This document shows positions 10,026 through 21,647 of a stretch of DNA of 64,000 nt, one piece after another. Source of the stretch: Sphagnum compactum (lineage: Eukaryota; Bryophyta; Sphagnopsida; Sphagnales). The notes beneath the pieces were generated by a model. That model searched no databases. It was given only the letters and a program-made list of their open reading frames with translations, and was not told the origin of the DNA. The position numbers and the translations under genes were made by a program. Position 1 is the stretch's first letter. Every line of letters begins with the position of its first letter. The stretch lies in assembly GCA_965153455.1 (NCBI GenBank), contig OZ234502.1:11749495-11813494 (forward strand), in the 5' to 3' direction.

Positions 10026-13000
10026 GGGTACAGTGAATTGTATGTACTGGGAGAGAAGGTTTCCACGTCTGTTGACGATTGATGAGCTACGAGAGCTGCA
10101 TAGCAAGAAAATGTGCCGTCTCCTGGCAGTTGGTGACATTACCTGTGACATCGGTGGCTCCATTGAGTGTGTCCGTGAGATTACTGCAATTGAGAGCCCC
10201 TTCTTAAGGTCTTTTGATCATCACCTTTCAACCACATGAGATTCATGAAAAAAAAAGAAAAAATCATGAATTGTAGGGATTGGTGATAGAGAGACTATGA
10301 TCACACCCACTGTAAGATCTACACAAAAACAGAGGTAGATGCAAGTGAAATTTCCCTTAAAACTTTTTGCTATTCATGGTGGTTTTTTCCAGATACGATC
10401 CAGAAATGGGTGAGATTCACAAAGACATGAATGGAGAGGGAATCATTTTTCTAGCAGTCGACTGTGTGCCTACCGAGCTTCCTAAGGAGGTAGGCAATGC
10501 TTTTTCTTTCTGTGATTTTTAGCTGTACAAGGAAATCTCCGATTTTACACGTCTCTGAGAGCCTACCTTATGAAGTAGAACCATATACATAGATAGATCT
10601 TCCAGTCTAATTTGTAACTCAGCTGTATGAGTAACACTGGGGTCTATAGTTGAATTTAGCATTGGCATGAAGAGGGGGATGGATCCAGGACTCTGATTTC
10701 TGAAAACTTTTGGTTGCAGGCTACAAAGCATTTTGGAGATGTACTGTATCCATTTTTGAGCAGTATGGCATATGCAAGCTCCCCAGAGGAAAACCTTGTT
10801 CCGATTCAAAATGCATGCATTGCTCACAATGGAAAGCTCAGACCACTTTACGAGTACATCCACCGCATGCGACAGTCTCAAGATACCATGTAATGAAAAC
10901 ACACAACCTTTGACTTCCCCCCCCTTTTTTTCTCTTTTTTTCACTTTGATTCGCACAGCCCTTTTTATTACCATATGGGTGTTTCAGATCAATTTGGGTT
11001 TCCAACAGATTTCTATGAGTAATATAATGGTAGACAGAGAGAAAAAATGTCAATTGAGGGTCTGGGATTGTGGCAGGAAAAAACAACTAACAGCAAAGAT
11101 GAATGGAGAGAAGAATGGCCAACTAGTTAGAGTGGTGAGTAGTTTCTATCTACATGTATGAATCACATTGTTTGCCATGATGGGTGGTTTTGTTTCGGGA
11201 CATTTTGCCTTGATTTTTTTTAAGTGATAAATTGTGGACAAAGTGGTGAACAAATGTGCTAAATTTCTTCTTCTTCATTTGCCAATTTGGGGAACAGGTT
11301 TCACTTAGTGGACATTTGTTTGACCAATATCTTATCAATGAAGCGCTTGATGTGATTTGTGATGGTGGTGGGCGATTCCAAGTTGCCACTTTTAAGGTTG
11401 GCCAGTCTGATGCAGAGACTTCCCGTGCTGATCTTCAGGTACCCATCTGAAAAAATCTCTGAAGACCAAACTCTGAAAATCCCGAAAGTCCAAACTTTTG
11501 AGAAACCCTAAACCCTAAACCCTCAGGGACTCTAGGTTTCCTGGGTGCTCTAGAAACTCTAGAATTAGTTTTACTGCAAAATTGTGTGCCAGGTCTCCCG
11601 TTGTGTGACGGACAGTGTGACTTTGAGCTATTGATTGTTGCCTGTCTACTACAGGTGGAAGCAGATAGTGAGGAAGCACTAAATGGGATAGTCAATAAGC
11701 TTGCAGTCATAGCAAGAGAAGGACGGAACAAGCAATACGGCAATGGTCATGCTATATACAGCAGGAAGACAAAGCAATCTTTACTACAGAAATTGAAAGA
11801 CAGAGGATCTACAGGGGGTCCACAGGTGCTCATTTTAGGAGCGGGACGCATGTGCGAACCTGCAGTGAAATACTTGAGTGATGGACAATTCATAACCCCG
11901 AGAAACCTACAACAGCCTGTGCATGTCCGAGTTGGTGTTGTGGTTGCTTCCTTGTATCTTTCAGATGCTGAAAAGGTGACTTGACTGGTGCATGCACACT
12001 AGTAGCAAACTAATCAGTGTGTTCTTCACTCCCTTTTTTTTCCTTTTTTTGGAAACTGGGTCTTGGATACAAGTGTGTCATTTTTCGAGTCCAGGTTTTT
12101 GAGCCATTCAGTACTCTGCTTGGAAGAGAAAAATCTTTTACTGATCTTTCCAGTTTTGTAAGTCCTCTTTTTCAATGATTGTCACTGTATGTCAGAGTGG
12201 ATCTTCAGGAGTGATCTGATGCGTGATGATGATGGCAATGCAGGTTGTTGAAGGCATTCCTAATGCAACAGCTGCACAGCTTGATGTGTCAGATGGAGCC
12301 CAACTCCGTGAGTTGATCTCCGAGGTGAAATAATTTTGACTCTGATGGAGTAACAAATTTCTGTTGTAATACCCTCTATCTGACAATGGACATTACTGAC
12401 AACAGTGGAGCTTAATATGGCAGAATCTCAACTTTAGTCAGGCCTACAAGGATTGTTGTCCTGGGTTTAGATTGCTGATGGGTTGATGTAATTGGGTGTG
12501 TGCGGAACTCAGGCAAATGTGGTGATAAGCTTATTGCCAGCAAATTGTCATGTTGCTGTTGCCAATGCCTGCATAGAGGTAGGTACCTTCTCAAAAACAG
12601 TGGACCTCGGAGGAAGCAATTAGGTACTCATGTCAATGTAATACACCAGAGTATTTGTAAAGGCCCAGGTTTAGGGTTTAGATCTAAGAATGATTCTGAT
12701 ATCCTTGGTGGGGAATTAGCATATGTCCTTACCATCACCAATTTGTTTCTATGCATTTGTGATTGAATGGTTGAACCAGTTTCATTTGGATCAAATTGAT
12801 CCTTGGTTACTGTCGATTCCTGAACTGTTTTGTCTTTAGGTGTGGCAGTTGAAGAATCGTTGGTTACAGTAGATTCCTGAACTGTTTTGGTCTTTGGGTG
12901 TGGCAGTTGAAGAAGCATTTGGTTACAGCGAGTTATGTGAGCACGGAGATGGACAATTTGAATGAAAAGGCCAAACGAGCGGGTGTAACGCTGCTGTGTG

Positions 13001-15510
13001 AAATGGGATTGGACCCTGGAATTGGTTTGGTTTTCTCTTCTCTCTCAAACGAAAAAATTTCTGATCTGTTCAACTAGATATCCAGTTGTCATGCTGACAA
13101 GAAGTTGTTCTTGGTTGGTTCAAATGATGGCCAATCTGTTGCTGGCCCATAGTTGCTGTTATGGGCTAGCTTGCAATGGGCTTTGTGACAGGCTTTTTTT
13201 TATTAGTGCTATAATGCAGCCTTGAATGAGACTTTTGGGTGTATGGAAATCACAGATCATATGCTGGCAATGAAGATGATTGACAAGGCACATGCAAGGG
13301 GTGGTCGTGTGCAGTCGTTTGTTTCTTATTGTGGTGGCCTTCCAGCTCCTACAGCTGCAAACAATCCCCTTGGCTACAAATTCAGGTTCAGTGCTGCTCA
13401 TCTTTTACCCTAAAATTGATGAAACCAGAATAGTGCCTATCCATGCAAAGACTGCATGTTGGAGCTTGGATCTCATAGCTAGAGACTGTAATACACTTGT
13501 TAAGTATACAACCAGATTTAGCTGTAGACCTTGCTGGGAGAGAAATTGTTAACTTTGTCTTTGATTTGCTACAGCTGGAACCCATCTGGAGCTATAAAAG
13601 CTGGGCGAAACCCTGCTGTCTATTTGTACCAAGGCAAAAAAGTTGAAGTTGCAGGTAAGGCTCTTTCTGTATGTGACCTTGATGGATTCCTTAGTTCTGA
13701 GATTTCCAAAATACTAACAAATGAGATAAAGATATTCATGTGCTAGAGAACAATAGACTGACCAAAATTCAGAAACAGAAATCAGAAATGGTTGTGCACC
13801 CACCTCCATTCCAACTGCAATAATGTATGCTCATGGCATCTCCAATCCCAGCTTTTGGGTGGTGATAGATAATAGTTATTGTCCAATGATTGAGTGCAGG
13901 TGAGGATCTCTTTGCATCAGCTGTGCCATTGAGGTTGCAGAACACACCAGCATTTGCACTTGAGCGGTTACCCAATAGGGACTCACTAAGTTACGGTGAT
14001 CTCTACGGAATCACCAATGAAGCTGCCACTGTCTTCCGGGCTACTCTTCGTTATGAGGGCTTCAGTGAGATAATGGCAGCATTGGGTAAGATTGGTTTTT
14101 TCAAGATGGATCCACTCATGTTAACTGCCAATGATGCACCTTCTTCCGGTTTGACATATAAAGCAGTTTTGGAGCTCCTTCTTTCTCAGTTTCCTGAACA
14201 CCCCAGACAATTCAGCGCATCAGAAACAAACACTGTTTCTTCCAACACTAGTTGGATTGCAAGTAAATTGGCTAGTCTGGGTTGCTGCAAGGACTCATCT
14301 GTTGCCTTCAAAGCTGCAAATTGCATCAGGTATTACCCCGTGAAGCATTCTTTCTGACATTTCTTTTTGGGCATTTCATCCATCCAATGCTTTGAAAGCC
14401 TCCTTATCAGTTTACCAAAACCTGGTAATCCCTTGATGAGTTCTACTGGTCTCATCATGTGATCCAGGGATTAGTCGGCATTGGGTATCTTCAAGCTCTA
14501 TCCTGTAAAGACTTGGTAACTGGAAATTCTGCAATTGGTATATGTGCAGATGGCTGGGTCTTGATGCAGAAGAGAGCATTCCGGAAGCTTGCAAGAACGC
14601 ATTTGATGTACTCTGTCATCGAATGGAACAGAGACTCACTTATGCTCCAAACGAACAGGTATGTTACTGTGAATTGGGAGTGAAAGGATTCACAGTGCAA
14701 GATAGCAGATTCAAACTATACCTAGGTGTTCTGATTGGGCTTTGATCTGTGAGAAAGCAGGATATGGTGCTCTTACACCATGAGCTTGAGGTAGTATTTG
14801 ATGATGGCCATCCGAGTGAGCAGCATACAGCCACTTTGTTAGAGCTCGGAGAGACCAGTGAACAGGGCACAGAGTTGCTTGTCCGACCTCAGTCAGCTAT
14901 GGCTCGTACTGTTGGCCTGCCAGTAGCTATTGCAGCACAGGTAAATTCTGGGACCCTTTAAGATTGTTGAAGCTCTGGAACTTAATGCAAAAACACGCAC
15001 TAACAACCATAATGCAACTCCTAATTGTATACCCACAAAAGCATGAACCCTAATTATGCGTTTGAATTCTGGACATCGATAGTTTTGGAATAGTTGGAAC
15101 TGAACACAATGTGCCAATTGTGAATGCAGTTGTTGCTGTTTGAGGACGTAATTTTGCGTGGTGTTCTCAGACCGTTGCATAGTGAAATTTATCAACCAGG
15201 TTTGTCGCCCCCTTTGCTTTCGTATATGTAAGCCATTTCAATGCTGTACTGTTGTACTGCTGATGAGTGTCATCATGGGTACATAATACATACCCCCCTT
15301 TGTGAATGACAAACAAATGCCTGCCATTTTATGTAATGGGGACAAGAGAGCTGTTCACACTGTGAATTTAGGTTATGGAAATTACCTGAACTTGTGGGTG
15401 TATTTTGGAGTTTGAAGAGGGTTGTAAATAATGCTTGGTTTTTGCTTGCAGCTTTGGCGATATTGACAGCACTTGGCATAAAGGTGGAAGAACATGTTGA
15501 GAAATTCTGA
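7158..15510 (+). CDS. LKR/SDH: Bifunctional lysine-ketoglutarate reductase / saccharopine dehydrogenase
   Basis: This enzyme carries out the first two steps of lysine catabolism: lysine plus 2-oxoglutarate to saccharopine (LKR, NADPH), then to aminoadipate semialdehyde and glutamate (SDH, NAD). Coding exons: 7158-7424, 7874-7954, 8188-8317, 8538-8711, 8931-9031, 9432-9542, 9706-9781, 10034-10208, 10393-10489, 10720-10889, 11077-11134, 11298-11438, 11655-11975, 12244-12324, 12513-12578, 12907-13024, 13256-13385, 13575-13654, 13900-14329, 14550-14658, 14761-14940, 15130-15199, 15452-15510. They total 3225 nt, or 1074 residues, close to the roughly 1060 of angiosperm enzymes. All introns are GT-AG. 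The LKR half (about 1-527) shows [30 protein letters not shown] and [12 protein letters not shown]. The SDH half has a Rossmann VLILGAGR (585-592), MGLDPGIDHM and SYCGGLPAP. It ends KVEEHVEKF. The ATG at 7158 is preferred over the adjacent GTG. The enzyme is expected to be cytosolic; no transit peptide is evident. The linker between the two enzymes is short and without unusual motifs. Confidence 0.97.
7531..7760 (+). repeat. Four-copy ~58-bp repeat in LKR/SDH intron 1
   Basis: Units centred on AATTGGGCACCAATCATG, followed by TTTCTTTCTCAAAGGACC-like sequence and a CACCATGCGCAAC-like segment, start near 7531, 7591, 7648 and 7705. They diverge from each other by several bases. The lengths keep frames partly open, so chance ORFs appear here. 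Confidence 0.85.
9992..10025 (+). repeat. (TTG)n microsatellite at an LKR/SDH splice acceptor
   Basis: About eleven TTG triplets end eight bases before the acceptor AG of the exon starting at 10034, so the tract occupies the polypyrimidine region. Length changes could affect splicing. Confidence 0.85.
12803..12932 (+). repeat. Tandem duplication of an intron-exon junction
   Basis: A 57-59 bp unit beginning TTGGTTAC and running through GATTCCTGAACTG to GTGTGGCAGTTGAAGAA occurs at 12803-12859 and 12860-12918, with the start of a third copy in the exon itself. The second copy supplies the real acceptor (exon from 12907); the first carries a decoy. Confidence 0.9.
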
Positions 15511-15700
15511 TTTTCGGGTACAAAAAATGTGGAAGAATGTGTTGAGAAATTCTGATTTTTCAATGGCACAAAGCTGGAAGACCATGATGTTGTGAAATTT
15601 GGAGTTTCAAGGAAACAGAGCTGGAAGAATGTGTTGAGAAATTTCTGATCTTTCAAGGACACAAAGTTGGACAAAATTCAAGGACAAAAAATCTGGAAAT
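15485..15700 (+). repeat. Degenerate ~46-bp repeats in the LKR/SDH 3'UTR
   Basis: GGAAGAACATGTTGAGAAAT from the last codons (ending at TGA 15508-15510) is followed by GGAAGAATGTGTTGAGAAAT near 15531, a worse copy near 15577, another good copy near 15623 and a partial near 15670. Spacers contain TTTCAAGGACACAAAG-like sequence. Confidence 0.85.
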
Positions 15701-16580
15701 TCTAGTTTGCAAAGACACGGGTATCCAGAGCCAGCAAGAGTCTCAGAATATGTTTACTGAAGGTAGTTAGTACTGCATTCCAAGCCACTCACCCAGAAGA
15801 AATTGGCTGTTTTGGCTCATTGTACATAGCTGCAAAATTTGTTGAAAATCAGGACATGAAGGGCAATCTTCATGACTCCTGTGTATGTAGATAACTTGTG
15901 GTTTTTTTTTGGGTTTTGTATTGTGATGAACATCAATAGTCATTCTGAAAATCATAATAAGAGATCAAATCTGAAATGTTCAGCTGACAAAAGTCAAGGT
16001 TTCCAATTGGTAAGTTTGAGCTCAAAAGGTACAGTATTTTATCACCACCTCAATGCTGCTGAACAGAGCTGAAGTTGACAACCCTAAGAGCACAATCTGG
16101 GATAGTACAAGCTTTTTTGCTGCAGAACTCATAACCTGGATCCAGTGCTCAAAGAAAGATTTGTTGTGAGGTGGAGCTGCAACAGTGCAAATAGAATATA
16201 AAAAGCAGCAAAGAAAGTTTTATTGAGAAAGTGCAGGGCAGTGAAATAATAGACCTGGGTGATGTCAGATCTTCTCTGGAGAAATGTGCTCAGGATTCCA
16301 TGTGCCTGGCAACCTTTTTCCAATCTGCTTCTCCAAGCAGACTTGTGATCTTAAGATCCATCAACCAGATTCCAAATGAATTCATCTAGATTACAACCTA
16401 GATCCCACAAACTATTGTAGGAAGAAAAGACCAAATCAGACTGTAAACCAGTCCCAAGCTGTAATAGATAGAGAATCCAGATGCTAGCACTTGGGATTAG
16501 GGTTCTGGGTTTACAGTGCCTGATTGGGTTTGATCTTCCCATTGACCATGAGGCCATGTTGTTGTTTTGCCTGTGATCCA
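15700..16580. other. Convergent 3' region between LKR/SDH and CH-LysM genes
   Basis: No coding sequence is recognised. The stretch probably contains both 3' untranslated regions; TTTTTTTTGGG at 15902 and short AT-rich tracts are the only landmarks. Confidence 0.5.
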
Positions 16581-17717
16581 TCATAGCTTGAGGCACTCAC
16601 TTGGATAGACGAGGTCTGGGTTTCCAATGTTTGGATTTCTATGCACAAGTTCTTCTTGCCAGCTTGACTTGCTGACATGTCTAGAGATGAAGGCTAGAGT
16701 GTCTCCTTCCTTAACCTCGTAAACTTGCCTGTTGTTTTGCATTTGCACAGACAGCAATGTACCTAGAAACACCACCAGTCCCCCCACCATTGGCCACCAT
16801 GCCAACCACTGTAGACTGCTTTTGACAGCCTTGCCAGTCTTTTGCTCCCGTGACTTGCTGCTTACATCTGGAGCTTTGTTTTTAAACTTCCTGTCTGGAA
16901 TGATAATGAACTCTTCTGCAGTGTCACAATGCACAACTGGCTTACCAGTTTCTGACCCTGATCCGACTTCCACAGCACCTTCCAGCAGTGATGGAGACTG
17001 TGAAGACATTACTATGACATCTTGATCTATTTCAGCTTTTTCAATAGTCTCACAAAATCCAATCTCTGCAAAACCTGTTGACCTTTCCTCGGGTGCCTGG
17101 GGAACATCTGTCTGTATCTTTGAAGATGATTTTTGGAGTGATTCACGCAGCCCACCGACCAGATCAGGAGACATTGCAAGCTTCTGAGGAGTTGTAGAAT
17201 TATAAGCCTGAGATTTGAAGAGATTGAAATCAGGTACTGGGAGGTGATGTGAACGAGCTTCCTTGGACAGTCTGCAGATGCACATGCAGACTCTTCTGAT
17301 ATCCTTCTTGTCGATTGCATCTGGAGCATTGAAGATATCAACATCCACAAGCCCTATGTCTCTACAAAGCTTAAGAAAAGTTTCAACATATGAGTAAGGG
17401 AGGTACTTCATGTTGTTCTTGCTTCCTTTGCTACTACTACCTTCTGGAGACATCATCATCATCTTTGTTGGCGTAGTGTTGTTGTTATTGTTGTTATCAA
17501 TGCCTGATTTTTTTCTCTGCATGAACTCCCTGATAATCTGTGAGACTCGATACAGAACTGATCCATCTGCAAGCAAATCTGCTAGGCTCTGAGACTCATC
17601 CAGTTTCTCCCTGAGAATTGCCTCCAGCCATTCCCTTGCCTGTATTTGAAGAAACTCAATGTCTGAGTCGCGGAACGAAGCACTTGCCGATACTCGTGGT
17701 GTTTTGCAGTCTTCCAT
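16581..17717 (-). CDS. Calponin-homology-like domain protein with C-terminal membrane segment and LysM
   Basis: A single-exon frame of 378 residues starting MEDCKTPRVSAS. Residues about 18-150 resemble a calponin homology domain: REWLEAILREKL, SLADLLADGSVLYRVSQII and a helix with VETFLKLCRDIGLVDVDIF, then DAIDKKDIRRVCMCICRLS. The domain is interrupted by a low-complexity Asn/Thr/Met/Ser insert near 75-105. A hydrophobic stretch containing LAWWPMVGGLVVFLGTLLSV (about 305-325) is followed by a LysM-like module, VYEVKEGDTLAFISRH to NPDLVYPSECLKL (332-378). CH domains usually bind actin or microtubules and LysM binds N-acetylglucosamine glycans or acts as a protein module. The order suggests a tail-anchored or single-pass protein; topology and function are unknown. 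A duplicated start region lies just upstream. The CH assignment rests on pattern recognition, and the LysM assignment is firmer. Confidence 0.8.
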   Translation of the reverse strand: MEDCKTPRVSASASFRDSDIEFLQIQAREWLEAILREKLDESQSLADLLADGSVLYRVSQIIREFMQRKKSGIDNNNNNNTTPTKMMMMSPEGSSSKGSKNNMKYLPYSYVETFLKLCRDIGLVDVDIFNAPDAIDKKDIRRVCMCICRLSKEARSHHLPVPDFNLFKSQAYNSTTPQKLAMSPDLVGGLRESLQKSSSKIQTDVPQAPEERSTGFAEIGFCETIEKAEIDQDVIVMSSQSPSLLEGAVEVGSGSETGKPVVHCDTAEEFIIIPDRKFKNKAPDVSSKSREQKTGKAVKSSLQWLAWWPMVGGLVVFLGTLLSVQMQNNRQVYEVKEGDTLAFISRHVSKSSWQEELVHRNPNIGNPDLVYPSECLKL

Positions 17718-18043
17718 GATGATGTAACCCTCCTTCGAAGAGAAGAGGGATTCCCAACAAAAGTTTCAGATGCTCCCTAAAACTGCTCCTTCATGCCCAT
17801 TGATCCCTAAACCCAAACCCTAATCCAGGAAGCTAAGAAACCCTGTGAGAGACAAGATGATGATAAAAACCCCTTTGCAGCCTTCCATGATGATGTCACC
17901 CTCTGTGAAGAAGACTTAGTTTCCAACAAAAGCTCTGATGATCCTTAAAACTGCTCCTTCATGCCATTTGATCCCTAAACCCTAGCCCTAATCCTGGAAG
18001 CCAAGAAACACTGGGAGAGACAAGGTGATGATAAAACCCCCCA
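17702..18043 (-). repeat. Tandem ~170-bp duplication of the CH-LysM leader and start codon
   Basis: 17702-17873 and 17874-18043 align along their length: both begin TTTGCAG(T/C)CTTCCATGATGATG and share ACTGCTCCTTCATGCC, TTGATCCCTAAACCC and GAGAGACAAG(A/G)TGATGATAAAA. The proximal copy holds the true ATG; the distal copy holds a second ATG. Confidence 0.92.
17820..17888 (-). promoter_or_regulatory. uORF created by the duplicated start codon
   Basis: On the minus strand the distal leader copy carries ATG GAA GGC TGC, the counterpart of the main start ATG GAA GAC TGC. It opens a 22-codon frame ending at TAG (17820-17822), about 100 nt before the main ATG at 17717. If this region is transcribed, ribosomes would meet the uORF first, which usually lowers translation of the main frame. 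Confidence 0.7.
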
Positions 18044-19739
18044 CACTAAAAACAGGCAAACAGATGTAGCACTAGGAATTCTTCAAGGTGTAAGTAAGCA
18101 GAGCAGATGAATCTCGATCATTTCGGCATACACCTCCAAAATCTCTTCTCTTTTGTCCCTTCACTTCTGTCAAACCACAGAAAGTGAAGAGACAAAAAAC
18201 TGCCCCCTTGTAGTGGAAGTCAATCTCAAAGGATTGGAATTCCCTTTCTACTACAAGTCCAGATAGTCTGCAGCATTCAGGATCCTCAAAGAAATCAACA
18301 AATGGTCCTAAAAAACCGAGATCCAGTGAAGAAAGATCAAAACCCCTTTTATGACGATCCCACAATGAGCTTCAAAAGCTCATTTCGATCGAAACCGGTT
18401 CTGGAAACATCACCAGGTTTCAACCATGAGTTGTAAAGGGCAGAGAAAGGACCAGGCCGCTGCGACGAACGCGGTAGTGGAATCGCTGCACACACAGCAA
18501 GCGATGCAGGAAAGCAAGGGACTGGAGCCTCGGAGCTCCAGCACGGGTCGGGTCGGGTCGAATCGGGCCCGTCGCCGCCCGGCCCGGTCGGGTACTTACA
18601 TGGGTATATGATATATCCTTCGGTTCCACTAAGAGAATGGTTTTCTTTAAAAGCAATTTCTTTTTCTTTTTTGGGGTTAAATGATACTTTGAAGTTTTGC
18701 ACAAAAAGAAAAGGAAAAAGAAAAAAACAAGCAGCCCAAGCATTGTTATTTAATGGCATTTCGCCAAAATGCAAAAAAAAAAAAGAGGAAATATTCTATC
18801 ACAATATTCTTGTTTTTTCTGAAAAATATTGTCAAATTTCAAAAAAAGAAAATTTGATTTTTTTTTCACCATATTAGGATTTTGATTTTAGTTTGGTAGC
18901 ATTAAAAAAAATTAGTTTAAAAACTATTTAGACATATTCTAAAAGTTTTTTTTCATTTAATGCTAAATAAATTCCTCCTAGGATGCTAGCCAATTATGCA
19001 AATTAAAAAAATGAAAAACATCATTGAAGATTTGCTTGTGAATGTGTTGTTGAAAAAAAACTTAAGAAAAACACAAATTTGAAAAGATGGCTAGTTTTCC
19101 ATGCCTCTTTAATTGAGAGTGGGTTAAACAAAATTTAAGCTGGAATTTGGTAATACAAAATACTATGAGACTTTATATAATTATCGTATTGACACTAGCT
19201 TCAAATGAATCATTGTCACTAGAATTTGATTTTTTTAAAGATTTAAAGGTTTGAAAAATTGGGGAATTAGATAATTAACTAGTGATGTTTTGTAGTTGGT
19301 CAAAATCAAACTTATCAAGTTTAAATTTTTTTTTCAAGGTATGGATCATAAGGTTAGGTAAAGAGTTAGGGTCCTAGGTTTATATAATGTTTAAAGTTTT
19401 AAGGTTTTATGTTTAAGTTTTAAGGTTCTAGCTTTAATCATCACAACCTTGCAAAACTTTATTTATAAACACATTGTTGATTTCAAAAATGTACAAGGGC
19501 ATTAAAAACAAGGAAGAATTTAAACGACATTAAGTTAACACAAATTAGATGTCAAAAACTATCCATCTCAACGACCAAATGCTTGTAATAGGTTGGACGT
19601 GGCAATGGGGGCTGTGCTTTTGAAAGGGTGGAAGTCAGGAAGTAGCTAGCCTATTGGTGTTGCCCGACTTAAGATGGAGGATGTTTGCATCCTTTACAAC
19701 ATAATTGAAATTTTTTGACAAAGAAAAATAACCAAGACA

Positions 19740-20170
19740 GAAAGGGGAAGGTTATATATAAACTATGTAAGACTATGTTTAGGCTATGTAAGGCTATATC
19801 AAGGGTTATGCCTAGGTTATCAAGGGTTATATAGGGTTAATATTTAGGCTATGGAGGTTATACCTAGGATTATATGTAGGCTATATATAGGTTATGTAGT
19901 ACGACTATACTTAAGCTATACCTAAGCTATGTATAGTTATACTAAGGTTTTGAAAGCTAAACATAAATTATGTTTATGTTATATAGGCTATACCTCTAAG
20001 TTACACATGTTATAATTAGGCTATATTTAAATTATGTAGGATGTGTAGTGTTATGCATAGGCTATGACATAACGTTATAAATAGGGTATGTAAAGTTATA
20101 TGTAGGTTATATTTAAGATATGTACATTGTTTAGGATATATGTATGTTATGCTTAATATACTTAAACTAT
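19740..20170. repeat. Cryptically repetitive GGCTAT / GGTTAT tract
   Basis: Dozens of short degenerate words such as TAGGCTATGTA, AGGTTATA, AAGCTATAC and AGGGTTATAT follow one another with 10-20 bp spacing over about 430 bp. There is no fixed unit length. Confidence 0.7.
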
Positions 20171-21647
20171 ATATGATTACTTAGGTAATATGCTTATCAC
20201 CACAAACTTGCCCTTTCCATGTATTTGTGTTTCTACAACACTTTAACAATGTGTTAAAAATTAAATACAAATGAAATGTTGATTAATCATTGATATGATG
20301 TTGTAATGGCTTTGTAACACAATCATCAATCATCACAATATATTACGTTGTCATCACAACATCATATCAATGCTTGTATGAACACTTTGGTAGCATTTAA
20401 CTTTGAACACATTGTTAAAATCTTGTCAAAACACAAAAACATGGAGGAGGCAAATTTGTGATGTGATATAGGTTTTATTGATATACTATAGTGTTTATGT
20501 TATCTAAACAATGTAAGTTATATATACCAAAATGACTATTAATCATAATCATTTAGATGACTATAGTCAAATCAATGACTAAATTTGGACCTTAGTCGCA
20601 AAATGCTTTAGTAAAAAATTCATTTTTTTTAGTAATGCCAAAGCTTGGCATGTAAGAAGAATTCCTCTTATAAGTTTTTCTAATCGCTTGTTAGAAAACA
20701 TTTGAGTTGGATCCACATTTTTTTATGCCTAGTGGTCCCCTTTTGAGGGGGCAAAACAAAACATCATGGGGGTAACAAAAGGAACAAATGTTAAGTTGCC
20801 ACATCATAGGGGTCCTATGCCATCTAGTGAAAAACAAAATCTCACTTGTACATTGCATTGTAAAACGACAAGGATGCGGTTGTATGGTTGAGGATGACAA
20901 AAGATTAATAAAAGAATTCAAAGACATCCAATGTCAGAACCCAATCTCACGTTGATAAAAGTGGGGTGGGAGTAATGGAGAGTATTGGGTTGAGATGGTC
21001 ATGTGAGTTTGGATTGGATGAATTGGATGCTAGACAATAATGTTGATGATGACAGTCAACCTTCGAGAGGTAAATTGACACCCCCAAGTGGAGCAAGAGG
21101 TTCTAGAAGAAGGTTGCAGACATGTTGGGGAGATGAGATAACTTGAAAGGTCAGATCATGAAGAATTATAAGGATTGATAAAATGAAAAGAGAAAAAGGT
21201 CTTACATGTGCATTATTTAATGAGATTGGAAAATTGTTAAGTTGATGCCACACAATCGCATGAAGGGTTGGGGTCGGTAAGGGGAGCTAATGATAAGGAA
21301 AATGGGTGAATGGTGCATGGTGTGCATAGATAAAAAGGTGAAAAATGTCTCATTAAACTAGTTCATTATGTCTCATAATTCACATCACCCATTTGCCCTT
21401 TCACACATCATTGAAAAAAAATAAAACTTTAGACTCAGCATAAACATAGAAATAGGAAACCACACAAAAAATAAAAATAAAAGTACACCCTCCTTTCCGC
21501 TCATCACCTTCACTGTCCTGTTGCCTGTTGATGCTGTTGTTGTCGTGCACCTCCTCCTTTGCGCTAGAAAACATTTGCTGTCAAATCCGGATATTTAGTT
21601 TGTACATGTGATTTCTTTTTTGGCGTTGAAGCATTAGTCCATGAATG

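Noticed and set aside
12841-12868. Alternative start of the LKR/SDH exon at the first GTGGCAG
   Set aside because: It leads to an in-frame TAG within eight codons; only the acceptor before 12907 continues the conserved SDH sequence.
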